DNA of 64,000 nt. It comes from Paenibacillus sp. LHD-38 (GTDB lineage Bacteria; Bacillota; Bacilli; Paenibacillales; Paenibacillaceae). A model generated the notes under the pieces. That model did not search any database and was not told where the DNA came from. It was given only the letters and a program-made list of their open reading frames with translations. The first letter of the stretch is position 1. Each line of letters opens with the position of its first letter. This document shows positions 17,410-25,671 of this stretch, piece after piece. The stretch covers positions 124,001-188,000 of the forward strand of contig NZ_JAVIFU010000002.1 in NCBI RefSeq assembly GCF_031157315.1. The letters run 5' to 3'. Both the position numbers and the translations under genes were made by a program.

Positions 17410-18255
17410 TTGGAGAGCTCGTTTGAGAATTCTTTTATTCCCATTACGACCTTTGCAAGCGGAGAGGGACTTGCATATCGGCCTGATATCTATTGCTTCC
17501 CTATCCAAATCGTAAATGTGTGTTTCATCGGTGATCCAAAGGATCAACACGGAGGTTGGGTTTTGGTTGATGCCGGAATGCCCAGATCCGCGAAAAAGAT
17601 TATAAAAGAAGCGGAGGAGCGTTTCGATTTTGCGCCTAAATCGATTATTTTGACCCATGGACACTTTGATCATGTCGGCGCCGTCATTGAGCTGATTGAG
17701 CATTGGAATGTTCCCGTTTACGCACACAAGCTGGAGCTGCCTTATTTAACTGGCAAGTCCGACTATCCGCCGGCTGATCCTACGGTACACGGCGGACTCA
17801 TATCAGAGATGTCCCCCTACTTTCCGCATGACGGAATCGATCTCGACGACCGTGTACGCCCTTTACCTGAGGATGGAAGCGTTCCTGGTCTGCCGGACTG
17901 GAAATATATTCATACGCCGGGCCATACACCAGGCCATATCTCTCTGTTTCGCCAAGATGACGGCACTTTGATTGCCGGTGATGCTTTTGTAACCGTGAAG
18001 CAAGAATCGCTCTATAAAGTCATGACGCAAGAGCAGGAAATAAGCGGCCCGCCAAAGTACTTCACGACCGATTGGGTTAAGGCCGAGAAATCTGTAAAGA
18101 AGCTCGCTGCACTGAACCCTTATTTAGCGATTACAGGGCACGGGGAGCCGATGTTCGGCGAGTTCCTGAAAGCAAACCTGGAACTGTTAACACAGAAATT
18201 CAAAGAGATCGCAGTACCCGAGCAAGGAAGATATGTATCTGATAAGCCTCATTGA
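17410..18255 (+). CDS. MBL-fold metallo-hydrolase
   Basis: A 281 aa metallo-beta-lactamase-fold hydrolase. The metal motif HGHFDH lies near residue 83, with further ligands in HTPGHTPGH, AGDAF and GHGEP. The TTG start at 17410 follows AAAGGAGGCGG. It is divergent from the FAD-Rieske gene and could share a regulatory region with it. The substrate is unknown; the family covers thioester, glyoxalase-like and phosphodiester hydrolases. Confidence 0.9.
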   Translation: MESSFENSFIPITTFASGEGLAYRPDIYCFPIQIVNVCFIGDPKDQHGGWVLVDAGMPRSAKKIIKEAEERFDFAPKSIILTHGHFDHVGAVIELIEHWNVPVYAHKLELPYLTGKSDYPPADPTVHGGLISEMSPYFPHDGIDLDDRVRPLPEDGSVPGLPDWKYIHTPGHTPGHISLFRQDDGTLIAGDAFVTVKQESLYKVMTQEQEISGPPKYFTTDWVKAEKSVKKLAALNPYLAITGHGEPMFGEFLKANLELLTQKFKEIAVPEQGRYVSDKPH

Positions 18256-18261
18256 CCAATC

Positions 18262-18291
18262 AAAAACCCTGCCAGAACTGGCAGGGTTTTT
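18262..18291. terminator. Bidirectional terminator
   Basis: AAAAACCCTGCCAG pairs with CTGGCAGGGTTTTT, separating the convergent MBL hydrolase and second WGxxGxxG genes. Confidence 0.9.
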
Positions 18292-18309
18292 GTAATTTCA
18301 GATAACCAA

Positions 18310-18660
18310 TTACGTGCGCTCCTGACGGCGGTTTCTTAAACCGGCTAATCCGATCAGACCCAATAAACCGAGCCAGCCCCAATCCATACCATTATCGTCA
18401 TCCACTGCAGTTGTTCTGTAATTGTTAGCATTCATATCGTTGCGGTCATCTACGTCCAAAGCACGGGCCGCTTTATCGACTCCTCTTTCTACTCCTCTTT
18501 CGATATCTGAGCGCATGCCGGTATCTGGAACCGCGTTGCTCATACCTCTATTGTTGTAGTTCTCCATCGTTCCTGTCTTCGAATTATCAGCGAATGCAGG
18601 TACCACAAGCACAAAAGTCAAGCAAGCAGCTAAACAGAAAATCGACCAAAACTTTTTCAT
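18310..18660 (-). CDS. Secreted WGxxGxxG-tail protein, second copy
   Basis: A 116 aa protein: signal peptide to about residue 24 (VVPAFA), a polar middle with repeats of GVERGVDKAAR type, then NANNYRTTAVDDDNGMD and the tail WGWLGLLGLIGLAGLRNRRQE. The last 40 residues closely match the gene at 13717-13950, while the middle is about 40 residues longer. AGGGGACGAG precedes the ATG. Export is clear; tail-mediated anchoring or processing is only inferred. Confidence 0.8.
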   Translation of the reverse strand: MKKFWSIFCLAACLTFVLVVPAFADNSKTGTMENYNNRGMSNAVPDTGMRSDIERGVERGVDKAARALDVDDRNDMNANNYRTTAVDDDNGMDWGWLGLLGLIGLAGLRNRRQERT

Positions 18661-18771
18661 TTACTCGTCCCCTTAATTGTATAGTTTTTCGTTCCGGATT
18701 ATTGTTTCTCCGCCGCATCAAATCTATACCGAACGGCAGCAATGAAGTCATCTCATCAAAAACATCGATAA

Positions 18772-19028
18772 TTTGAACGCATAATCGTCCAAGCCGATTT
18801 GAACAACGGGGGCAGGCTGGTTGCAAATGTCTGATTCATAGGAACATGGGAGAAAAATTATCGGCAGGAACTGTGCAATGGGCAATGGGCAATGGTCTTG
18901 TTGGCTTGAAATCAGCAGCAAGCAACCTTTATGTAAGCGCCGATTTAAACAACAGAAGTGTACTTTACGCTAAACGTGCCACGGTTGGCGGCGCTTGGGA
19001 GCCGTTTATCTTTGCCTCAGCTCCATAA
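18772..19028 (+). pseudogene. Decayed beta-trefoil (fascin-like) repeat protein
   Basis: Pieces of one repeat pattern appear in different frames. One frame reads VQADLNNGGRLVANV then a stop, followed by IGTWEKN. A second frame from 18846 gives GLKSAASNLYVSADLNN...LYAKRATVGGAWEPF. Together they look like two successive 'VSADLNN-x-LxANR-xxGxWExF' units of a fascin-like beta-trefoil, broken by a stop and a frameshift. A tandem CAATGGG repeat lies near the break. Confidence 0.55.
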
Positions 19029-19160
19029 TAGAAGCATCCATAAACCGCTGCTTATTTTATCATTTCAATATTCCGACAAAGATTTTTAAGGTCAAGTTAA
19101 GGTTCCTTATTTATACTTAAAGACATCAACCCCACTGTTGATATATAGATCTAGGACACA

Positions 19161-19188
19161 GGCCCGCAGCGATGCGGGCCATTTTTTT
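19161..19188 (+). terminator. Terminator after the beta-trefoil remnant
   Basis: GGCCCGCA and TGCGGGCC pair around GCGA and are followed by ATTTTTTT. The remainder of 19029-19388 shows no gene apart from the ribosome site of the next one. Confidence 0.85.
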
Positions 19189-19388
19189 GTCTCCGTTACC
19201 TGAATTACTTTTCTTTAGGATTACCTATCCCCGCCGTAAAGCTTATTTTCCCTGTGCCGCTAATTACTTCATTTTATTTGGAACCATACAACCCATAAAA
19301 ACGTTATTATCGAATATACTTTCAGGAAGTGGATGCTTACAAAGAAGGCATTGCATGGCAAAGCCTAAGCTTTAGGAGGCGATTGAGT

Positions 19389-19547
19389 ATGGAAACATTC
19401 GGTAGAGGCTGTTTGTACATTATTCTCGGCGTCATCATCGTGATGGCTCTGGCATTTATTGTAGGAGGCACCATTACCATTCCCTGGTACATCCTGATTC
19501 CCCTTATCATTCTCGCCTTCTGGGCCGCATCCCGAAAAGGTAAATGA
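19389..19547 (+). CDS. Small two-helix membrane protein
   Basis: A 52 aa protein starting METFGRGCLYIILG with two hydrophobic segments (about 7-24 and 29-45) and a basic end ASRKGK. AGGAGG lies 9 nt before ATG 19389; a longer frame exists upstream but lacks a ribosome site. A hairpin terminator follows. I do not recognise the family. Confidence 0.6.
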   Translation: METFGRGCLYIILGVIIVMALAFIVGGTITIPWYILIPLIILAFWAASRKGK

Positions 19548-19570
19548 CCTTTCCATTTAAGCACAGCAAT

Positions 19571-19605
19571 GAAACCGGCACTCGAGTAAGTCGATTGTCG
19601 GTTTC
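19571..19605. terminator. Hairpin between convergent genes
   Basis: GAAACCGGCA and TGTCGGTTTC pair with one mismatch. It separates the small membrane gene from the glucosaminidase gene. Confidence 0.6.
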
Positions 19606-19628
19606 ACCTACTCCTTTTGGTCCGTTCC

Positions 19629-20402
19629 CTACCCTAACAATATGACTCTAGCTAAGGGGTCCCAGCTCGCCGTAAGCCCCAGTTCTGCCGCCAATGCCCG
19701 AATGGGTACATACCCCGTTGCTTCGGACAGAACGGACTCCAGCGCCCTCTGGTTGACGGTTACCTGCATTCCCGTCCAATCAATCTCTGCCCCGAGTGCT
19801 TCTCCCAGAAGTCTTGCTGGCACCCAGGTCACTCCGCCAATCAGATAGCCATCCGAAATTACTAGTCCTTGGTGCAATACAACAATTTGCTCTGCACCCT
19901 TCAGCTTCTCCGGCAGAGGAAATTGTTTGCTGCCTAAGGCGTCATATCTCTTTAAACCATACTGGTTAATAATCGCTTTTAATTTAACGGGATAAGCTGG
20001 ATCTGTCGCATAGCCGCATGCAAAGAGCATGTCAGCTTGCCGCTCTGGCGTCAAAGCCTTCCGAACCCGTTCATAGCGAGGGGTTGCCAGTAATAAATCC
20101 AAGTCTTTGTAAAAATGATAAACGCTCTTGTAGGCGCGGAATGCGGCCCGGGTATTTTCGCTTCGCCCGTCGAAAACCTCCCATGTCCCCTTCACGACTG
20201 CTTCTCCTTGCCAGTACGCGTTTGTTTGTCCGCCGCCCACCTTGATGCCGCCTAAATTGTACCACGAATGAATAACGCCGCCGGTTTCAAGCAAATTTTG
20301 CGCCAAACGGACGGACGGAAACATCATCGACCCCTCACGCCTAATCCTTATGACTGTAGGGGCCAGAACTGCAAAAAATTGATTCCTAGTCAGATTTGCC
20401 AT
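19629..20402 (-). CDS. Glucosaminidase with copper-amine-oxidase-N-like domain
   Basis: Cell-wall lytic enzyme of the FlgJ/LytG-type glucosaminidase family. The catalytic Glu is expected in AQNLLETGG near residue 35, followed by WYNLGGIKVGG. The C-terminus (about 175-257) carries the 'copper amine oxidase N-terminal-like' fold common in Paenibacillus surface proteins, with GVTWVPARLLGEALGA and GYVPIRALAAELG. The 257 aa start at ATG 20402 follows AGGGAGTGAG. No signal peptide is evident, which is unusual for a wall hydrolase and may mean a non-classical route. Confidence 0.85.
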   Translation of the reverse strand: MANLTRNQFFAVLAPTVIRIRREGSMMFPSVRLAQNLLETGGVIHSWYNLGGIKVGGGQTNAYWQGEAVVKGTWEVFDGRSENTRAAFRAYKSVYHFYKDLDLLLATPRYERVRKALTPERQADMLFACGYATDPAYPVKLKAIINQYGLKRYDALGSKQFPLPEKLKGAEQIVVLHQGLVISDGYLIGGVTWVPARLLGEALGAEIDWTGMQVTVNQRALESVLSEATGYVPIRALAAELGLTASWDPLARVILLG

Positions 20403-20552
20403 TGTCTCACTCCCTTCTGCCGCTTGCCGCAGCTTGTGATCGCACCCTGTCCTTATCTTTGTATGCAGCAGGCTAGCAAATGGCAATGGACATTAGGGCA
20501 CGAAAAATCGGGTTCCTGCATTTCCGTTTCTTAATTTTGATACGAAAATAAA

Positions 20553-20601
20553 TGCAGCGGCAGCCAGGACGGATTAAAAAAGTCCCAGACTGCCGCTGCA
20601 T
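20553..20601 (-). terminator. Terminator of the ankyrin gene
   Basis: A long stem (ATGCAGCGGCAG with CTGCCGCTGCAT) is followed on the minus strand by TTATTTTCG. Confidence 0.75.
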
Positions 20602-20637
20602 CAAAACATTCGATTGCAAACTTTGCTTTCACTGCGT

Positions 20638-21144
20638 TTATTCAATGGCTCCTTTTTCTATTAGACGGGCGGCCACTTTGGAATTGCCTTTTTCTTCTGC
20701 CAAGGTTAATGCCGTTATCCCGCCTTCGGCCTTCGCCTGGATGTCTGCTCCATGCTCGATCAACAAATCGATTAATTCAATTTGGTCATCATGGAATGCT
20801 GCCGAATGCAAGCTGGTATGGCCATTGCTGTCAAAAATGTCCGTCTTCGCATCATGCGCGAGCAGCATTTTTATAACCTCCATTTCCCTTTCTCCGGCGA
20901 TAGCCGCATGCAAGGCCGTATTAGATGGGATATAGCTTATTTTGGAATGCGATAAAGCATTAACATCGGCGCCATGCTCGAGCAGCAGCTGAACGGCATT
21001 GGCTTGACCGTAATGCGCCGCATAACCTAAAGGTGTCATCCCGTCGTCATTCTCCCTATTGGAGAACAAGGGATTCATTTCTAGAAGCCCCTTTAATTTC
21101 GTCGTATCTCCCTTGCTGGCTGCCGCAAAAACATCATTAATCAT
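20638..21144 (-). CDS. Ankyrin repeat protein
   Basis: A 168 aa protein made of about four ankyrin repeats, for example DGMTPLGYAAHYGQANAVQLLLEHGAD, shown here as the motif TPLGYAAHYGQ, and TSLHSAAFHDDQIELIDLLI. No signal peptide or other domain is seen. GGAGG lies upstream of ATG 21144. It stands alone with its own terminator. It is probably a protein-binding scaffold; partners cannot be inferred. Confidence 0.88.
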   Translation of the reverse strand: MINDVFAAASKGDTTKLKGLLEMNPLFSNRENDDGMTPLGYAAHYGQANAVQLLLEHGADVNALSHSKISYIPSNTALHAAIAGEREMEVIKMLLAHDAKTDIFDSNGHTSLHSAAFHDDQIELIDLLIEHGADIQAKAEGGITALTLAEEKGNSKVAARLIEKGAIE

Positions 21145-21293
21145 TTGTCGTTGACCTCCGTCATTCCCCTTATTTCATCACACGTATCTCGTTAGATGAT
21201 GGATATCTTTTAATAGTGGTTACAAAATCATTTTGTTAAAGGATTCGCTGTCACACAAAAATTTCCTGCTTCGAATGGAATCAGCCGCAAAGC

Positions 21294-21332
21294 AAAAAAA
21301 ACGCCCCGCTAGAGAATTCCTCTAACGAAGCG
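21294..21332 (-). terminator. Terminator of the thi uptake operon
   Basis: CGCTTCGTTAGAG pairs with CTCTAGCGGGGCG using G-U pairs, and is followed on the minus strand by TTTTTTTT. Confidence 0.85.
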
Positions 21333-21349
21333 ACGCTCGGCAAACCTTA

Positions 21350-22189
21350 TTAAATACCGTAAAATCGGCGAGTATTCGCAAGCAATAGTTCCGTAACCTG
21401 TGGAGCAGGCAGCTGCTTAATGCGCGCAATATGCATCGCTGCGTCTGCTGCCATTTGCGGCTTTGTCGGATGGCCCTCATACGGCCCTTCGAAGGGCCAC
21501 GGTCCATCCGTTTCGACCATCAGCTGCTCGATGGGATACTGCACTACAAGCAGCTGGATTTCTTCCTCGTAGGCAACATCTGGCGTTACAGACACCATAT
21601 ATCCGCTTGCAGCCATTCGGCTAATAACGTCCGCACTGCCCTTGAACCAATGAAAATGTGCTTTACGAACGCCGTGTTTCTCTAAAATATCACAAGCCTT
21701 TTCAGCATCCTCATACACAGCGTGTAGAATAATCGGTCGATCCAGCTCTGCTGCTAACGCGGCGAACCGCTCAAGAAGCTCCAAATACGGCTTTTCGTCA
21801 AAAGCTGTACCTTCCCGGGCTGCCTCTGCCTCCGACCGCGTATAATAGGGAAGTCCTACCTCCCCAATCGCGAACCGTTCACCCTCGGCATGACGCATAC
21901 GAATCCAGGCGAACAGCTCATCTGCTTCTGCGCCGGAAGGTATCGGCTGCTCGGGATGGAAGCCATATGCCGGATGTACGCGTCCAGCGTAACGATCGGC
22001 GATTTCCCGATTTATTTTTGACGATGCCAGATGCATCGAGACCGCAACCACCGCTGCAACACCTTCAGCAAAGGCATTCTCAAGCAATGCTGCTCGCTCC
22101 TCTTCCGCATACAGATCCACATGAATATGTGCGTCAATGCATCCGTCGGTTTGTAAATTTGACTCCGCGGTCTTCTGTTTTCTATCCAT
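21350..22189 (-). CDS. TatD-family hydrolase in the thiamine precursor operon
   Basis: Metal-dependent hydrolase of the TatD/amidohydrolase group, 279 aa. Metal ligands are visible in IDAHIHVDLY, AIGEVGLPYY, IILHAVYED, AHFHWFKG and VETDGPWPF. It is 11 nt downstream of the transporter ATPase and shares its terminator, so it is cotranscribed under the TPP riboswitch. The ATG at 22189 is 8 nt after AAGGGTG. Family members are DNases or act on small molecules. A role in processing an imported pyrimidine precursor is an inference from position only. Confidence 0.85.
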   Translation of the reverse strand: MDRKQKTAESNLQTDGCIDAHIHVDLYAEEERAALLENAFAEGVAAVVAVSMHLASSKINREIADRYAGRVHPAYGFHPEQPIPSGAEADELFAWIRMRHAEGERFAIGEVGLPYYTRSEAEAAREGTAFDEKPYLELLERFAALAAELDRPIILHAVYEDAEKACDILEKHGVRKAHFHWFKGSADVISRMAASGYMVSVTPDVAYEEEIQLLVVQYPIEQLMVETDGPWPFEGPYEGHPTKPQMAADAAMHIARIKQLPAPQVTELLLANTRRFYGI

Positions 22190-22200
22190 ATCGTTCACCC

Positions 22201-22998
22201 TTATCCGCTCCCTTCCCTTGTGCCAACCTTAAGGAGCTCATAAATGCGCTGCTTCAGCGCATTGAACCGCGGATCCGTCCATAAAGCCTCATGGCGCGGT
22301 CGCTCGAAGGGAACCTGAAACTCTTCCAGCACCTCCGCCGGAGACGCAGATAGCACAATGATCCGATCCGACAGAAATAAGGCTTCCTCTATGCTATGTG
22401 TGACGAGCAGCACCGACCTCCGGTTCTGCTCCCAGATTGACATGAGCCACTGCTGCATTTGCATCCGGGTTAAAGCGTCCAACGCGCCAAACGGCTCATC
22501 CAGCAGCATCAAACGCTGCGGCGCAAGCAGCGCGCGCAGAAAGGAAACGCGCTGCTGCATACCGCCGGAGAGCACATGCGGGTAATCATTCGCATATTCA
22601 TCCAAACCGATTCGCTCCAGCCACTCTTCCGTCCCCAGCTTCGCCGTTTTGCGGTCAATGCCCGATATCTTCAGCGATAGCTCGATATTGCCTGCAACGG
22701 TCTCCCATGGCAGCAGCGACGACTGCTGCGGCATATAGGAGATATGTCCGCGCTCGCCGGTCGTATGCTTCCCATTGATCCAAATTTCTCCTTCCGACGG
22801 CTGCTCCAAGCCGCCAATAACTTGGAACAACGTCGTTTTCCCGCTGCCGGATGGTCCCACAATGGATACGAATTCTCCATCCGCTACAGCAAAGGACAAA
22901 CCAGCAAGCACCTCTTTGCTTGACGCTCCCTTGCCATACTTCTTCCGGATGTTCTGCACCTGCAGCGTAGCCGAATGCTTTCCTTCTGTGTAACCCAT
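22201..22998 (-). CDS. thiZ: ABC transporter ATP-binding protein, thiamine precursor uptake
   Basis: Cytoplasmic ATPase of the nitrate/taurine/HMP transporter group, 265 aa. The Walker A is GPSGSGKTT, the Q-loop is in YMPQQSSLLPW, the signature is LSGGMQQR, the Walker B is LMLLDEPFGALD, and the switch His is in VTHSIEEA. It energises the permease encoded directly upstream. The name ThiZ rests on the operon and riboswitch context. Confidence 0.9.
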   Translation of the reverse strand: MGYTEGKHSATLQVQNIRKKYGKGASSKEVLAGLSFAVADGEFVSIVGPSGSGKTTLFQVIGGLEQPSEGEIWINGKHTTGERGHISYMPQQSSLLPWETVAGNIELSLKISGIDRKTAKLGTEEWLERIGLDEYANDYPHVLSGGMQQRVSFLRALLAPQRLMLLDEPFGALDALTRMQMQQWLMSIWEQNRRSVLLVTHSIEEALFLSDRIIVLSASPAEVLEEFQVPFERPRHEALWTDPRFNALKQRIYELLKVGTREGSG

Positions 22999-23001
22999 CC
23001 G

Positions 23002-23775
23002 CTACCTCACCTCTTTCTCAGGACGCCAACGAATGATAAGGCGCTCTGCCAGTGTCACTAGACCAAACAGCGTTAAGCTGAGTCCGACGATAATAAAAAC
23101 AGCCGCAAACACCCGGTCCGGCATAAAGCCTTTGGACGAGATGAGCATAAATGCCCCAAGACCTTTGTTTGTGCCAAGCCATTCAGCTACAATCGCGCTC
23201 AGTACGCTATAGGAGGCAGCAATTCTTAAGCCGGCAAATAAATGAACGATCGCATGCGGAAGCTCCAGCCGCCAAAACAGCTGCAGCTTGCGAATACCGA
23301 TCATTTGCAAATAATTGCGAAGCTGCGCATCGGTATTCATGAGTCCGCTCAGCATAGCCACCGTAATCGGGAAGAAGCAAACCATGATGACAAGCAATGC
23401 CTTCGGCAGCAATCCATAGCCAAGGAGCATCGTCAAGATAGGCGCAATCGCGATAATGGGAATATTTTGCGACAGGACAAGCAGCGGATATACTGCCGTT
23501 CGTACGCCGGGAATTAAATGCAGCAAAGCGGCGAGCACGAAGCCCACCGCCGATCCTCCCGCGAAGCCGAGCAGCGTAAGCTGCACCGTCGCTTCCGTAT
23601 GTTCCATTAGCCGCGGCCAAATTTCAATCGCTTCCTCTACGATAGAAATTGGCGATGGGATCAGCCATTGATCAAATAATTCAAACCATGCCGCAGCCTG
23701 CCAGCCAGAGAGCAGTACGATAAGCAGTACGGCAGGCGGCCATATTCTCGCCCGGAAGCTTCTCTTATTGCCCAT
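23002..23775 (-). CDS. thiX: ABC transporter permease, thiamine precursor uptake
   Basis: A 257 aa inner-membrane permease with about six helices. The EAA-type coupling loop is near residue 165-185 (NYLQMIGIRKLQLFWRLELP). It belongs to the BPD_transp_1 family used for HMP, taurine and nitrate. Its start overlaps the end of the thiamine-binding gene by 11 nt, showing translational coupling. Confidence 0.9.
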   Translation of the reverse strand: MGNKRSFRARIWPPAVLLIVLLSGWQAAAWFELFDQWLIPSPISIVEEAIEIWPRLMEHTEATVQLTLLGFAGGSAVGFVLAALLHLIPGVRTAVYPLLVLSQNIPIIAIAPILTMLLGYGLLPKALLVIMVCFFPITVAMLSGLMNTDAQLRNYLQMIGIRKLQLFWRLELPHAIVHLFAGLRIAASYSVLSAIVAEWLGTNKGLGAFMLISSKGFMPDRVFAAVFIIVGLSLTLFGLVTLAERLIIRWRPEKEVR

Positions 23776-24067
23776 CTGGATATTTCTCCAGCAGCCTGCC
23801 CATTGAAGCGCCGTTTGCCGGATTATAATAAATTTTAATTTGCGAAATAACGGATGGACAGCCCATCTCTGTCATGGCCTCGCTCATCGACTGCACCACG
23901 CCAAGCAAATGGCTAAGCTCGCCTTCCATCGTGGTTTCGAGCGGTGCAACGCGGTACGGCACTCCCGCTGCCTTAATGATTTCGATTGCCTTGTCTACAT
24001 AAGGAATGACGCTCTCGCCGCCTGGCGTTGTCGGTAAAATTTGAATGCTTACTAATGCGTTCGCCAT
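23765..24067 (-). CDS. Thiamine-binding protein (YkoF/MTH1187 type)
   Basis: A 100 aa protein of the DUF77/MTH1187 fold, MANALVSIQILPTTPGGE..., with ETTMEGELSHLLGVVQ typical of the thiamine-binding group. It has no signal peptide, so it is cytosolic. Relatives bind thiamine or HMP and are often encoded with the transporter. It may buffer or deliver imported substrate. It is overlapped by the permease gene and lies 69 nt after thiY. Confidence 0.88.
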   Translation of the reverse strand: MANALVSIQILPTTPGGESVIPYVDKAIEIIKAAGVPYRVAPLETTMEGELSHLLGVVQSMSEAMTEMGCPSVISQIKIYYNPANGASMGRLLEKYPDGQ

Positions 24068-24136
24068 TTATATTCCCTCTCTCTCATCGTTGTCAAAGAC
24101 AGCGGTCAATGCCGCCTTCTCCTCTTGCTTTAGCCT

Positions 24137-25183
24137 TTATTCCGGCAAAAACTCATTCGTAAATGCTTTGTCCGCCTCAAGTTCTTTCTCCAGCAGCTTG
24201 TGCTCGAACATCCAGCTCGCGTAATTCTCCCAAACGCTCAGCTTCTGCTCGCCCCAGCGCGGCGCATCATCCTTGTATTTTGGACTCAGCCATTTTTGGC
24301 TTGCGCGCACGAGCTCCGCGTTCAGATCCGGTTCTGCTTTGATCAAAATCTCCGCTGCATCGTCCGGGTTGTCGATTGCGTATTGGTAGCCTTTTGCCGC
24401 AGCAGCCGTGAATGCTTTAACGATCTCCGGCTTGTCCTTGATCATCGCCTCGCTCGTAGCAAGAACTGGCGTATAATAATCCAGCTTGTCGCTATAATCC
24501 GTCAGATAAAGCATGTTGATTTTCTCGCCGCGAAGCTCAGCCTCCACGCCTGTCCACGCATAATAGATCCATGCAAAATCAATGTCGCGTTTTACCGCCG
24601 TGAAAAAGTCGCTGTCGCCGATGCTGATCATGTTCACCTTGCTAACGTCTGCGCCCTTTTCCTGCATAAGCGATTGTATAACCGCCTCTTCAACGGGAGC
24701 TCCCCAGCCGCCGTAGGTTTTGCCTTCGAATTTCTCCGGCGAATCGATCCCTTTGGCTAGCGGCGACGCAAAGCCTGAGGTGTTATGCTGGATAACGGCC
24801 GCGATCGATACTAACGGAACCCCTGAGATACGTGCCAACGTAATCGACTCTTGGTAGCTTACGCCGAATTGCACGTTACCCGAAGCGACCATTTGATCTG
24901 CCCCGCTTTGGCCCGGTTGAATAATTTCTACGTCCAGTCCCTGTTCCTTGAAAAAGCCTTTATCTCTAGCGACATACAGTCCAGTATGGTTTGTGTTCGG
25001 CGTCCAGTCCAATACGACCTGTACCTTCTCAAGCGGCTTATCCGCTGCTCCCTCTTGCTCTTGCGGTTTCTCAGTTGCTGCCGGCGCGGTATTATTTGCG
25101 CCGCAGCCTGCCAGCGCCATGACGAAGACGAGCATAGCGGCTGTCAGCCTCCATGACATTTTCCCTGCTTTTTTCGGATTCAT
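24137..25183 (-). CDS. thiY: HMP/thiamine-type ABC substrate-binding lipoprotein
   Basis: A 348 aa lipoprotein with lipobox LAGC near residue 25 and an NMT1/THI5-like binding domain. The typical motifs VVLDWTPNTNHTGLYVA and QPGQSGADQMVASG are present. This family binds N-formyl-4-amino-5-aminomethyl-2-methylpyrimidine or HMP for thiamine salvage. ATG 25183 has GAGGGG upstream at a rather long 11 nt. The leader holds a TPP riboswitch, its terminator and one dispersed element. Confidence 0.9.
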   Translation of the reverse strand: MNPKKAGKMSWRLTAAMLVFVMALAGCGANNTAPAATEKPQEQEGAADKPLEKVQVVLDWTPNTNHTGLYVARDKGFFKEQGLDVEIIQPGQSGADQMVASGNVQFGVSYQESITLARISGVPLVSIAAVIQHNTSGFASPLAKGIDSPEKFEGKTYGGWGAPVEEAVIQSLMQEKGADVSKVNMISIGDSDFFTAVKRDIDFAWIYYAWTGVEAELRGEKINMLYLTDYSDKLDYYTPVLATSEAMIKDKPEIVKAFTAAAAKGYQYAIDNPDDAAEILIKAEPDLNAELVRASQKWLSPKYKDDAPRWGEQKLSVWENYASWMFEHKLLEKELEADKAFTNEFLPE

Positions 25184-25274
25184 GATGTCTTGTTCCCCTC
25201 TCACTGCTTCTATATTGTATAAGGCGACGAATCCTCGTAATATCCGGAGCCAAGCTGCAACCTTCGCGCTGCAA

Positions 25275-25374
25275 CAAGCGTAAACAGCTGTCGCCGTCCT
25301 CAGTGGCAAAAGCTATCGTTTCGCGGAGATATATAAGCACATTTATAAGTGAAAACTTATAAATTCTTATATAT
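25275..25374 (-). repeat. Dispersed structured leader element, copy B
   Basis: Copy B lies between the riboswitch terminator and thiY, reading toward thiY. Its inner stem is ATTTATAAG with CTTATAAAT, whereas copy A has ATTTATATG with CATATAAAT: a T-A pair has become an A-T pair. The core GCGAAAC...GTTTACGCTTG is intact. It starts directly at the terminator's T-tract. Confidence 0.8.
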
Positions 25375-25405
25375 TAAAAAAAACGCCCTCCTAATCCGGA
25401 GGACG
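25375..25405 (-). terminator. Riboswitch-controlled terminator
   Basis: CGTCCTCC pairs with GGAGGGCG around a 6-nt loop, then a run of eight or more T. It sits about 75 nt after the TPP aptamer and is the likely expression platform (transcription attenuation). Confidence 0.85.
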
Positions 25406-25479
25406 CCATATAATCGGCTTTGCAGCTGTTTGAGCCAGCAGAGCTTGATCGAATCGACCAGCCGGCTTTCTAAACAGAG

Positions 25480-25574
25480 CTTCTGTCCCTACGCTGGCAT
25501 TATCCAGATCAGGTTTAACGGGTCGGAATTGTACTGATAACTCCCTCTCAGCCGGCCTAACCAGCTCCCCGGAA
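25480..25574 (-). promoter_or_regulatory. TPP riboswitch (thi box)
   Basis: On the minus strand the conserved thi-box parts appear in order: GGGGAGC, GGCTGAGAGGG, GACCC, then ACCTGATCTGGATAATGCC and AGCGTAGGGA. It should bind thiamine pyrophosphate and stop transcription of the downstream uptake operon through the terminator at 25375-25405. Confidence 0.96.
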
Positions 25575-25640
25575 CATATTCGGTTTTCGTCAACAACATC
25601 AATTGTATAGCAAAACCCGAGTATAATGCTAGTTTTTTTT

Positions 25641-25655
25641 TGAAAATGATTATCA
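25641..25655. promoter_or_regulatory. Fur-box-like site upstream of the thi operon
   Basis: TGAAAATGATTATCA matches the 7-1-7 Fur-type consensus TGATAATNATTATCA at all but one position (the centre base is free). It lies 15-30 bp upstream of two candidate -10 boxes (TATACT 25625-25620 and an extended TATACA 25609-25604). Iron control of a thiamine operon would be unusual, so this needs testing; Zur or PerR boxes look similar. Confidence 0.5.
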
Positions 25656-25671
25656 TCAGATCTGTTTTCGT

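Noticed and set aside
25184..25340. Extended N-terminus for thiY (MLIYLRET... segment)
   Set aside because: The extra residues come from dispersed element copy B; the lipoprotein signal begins at 25183.
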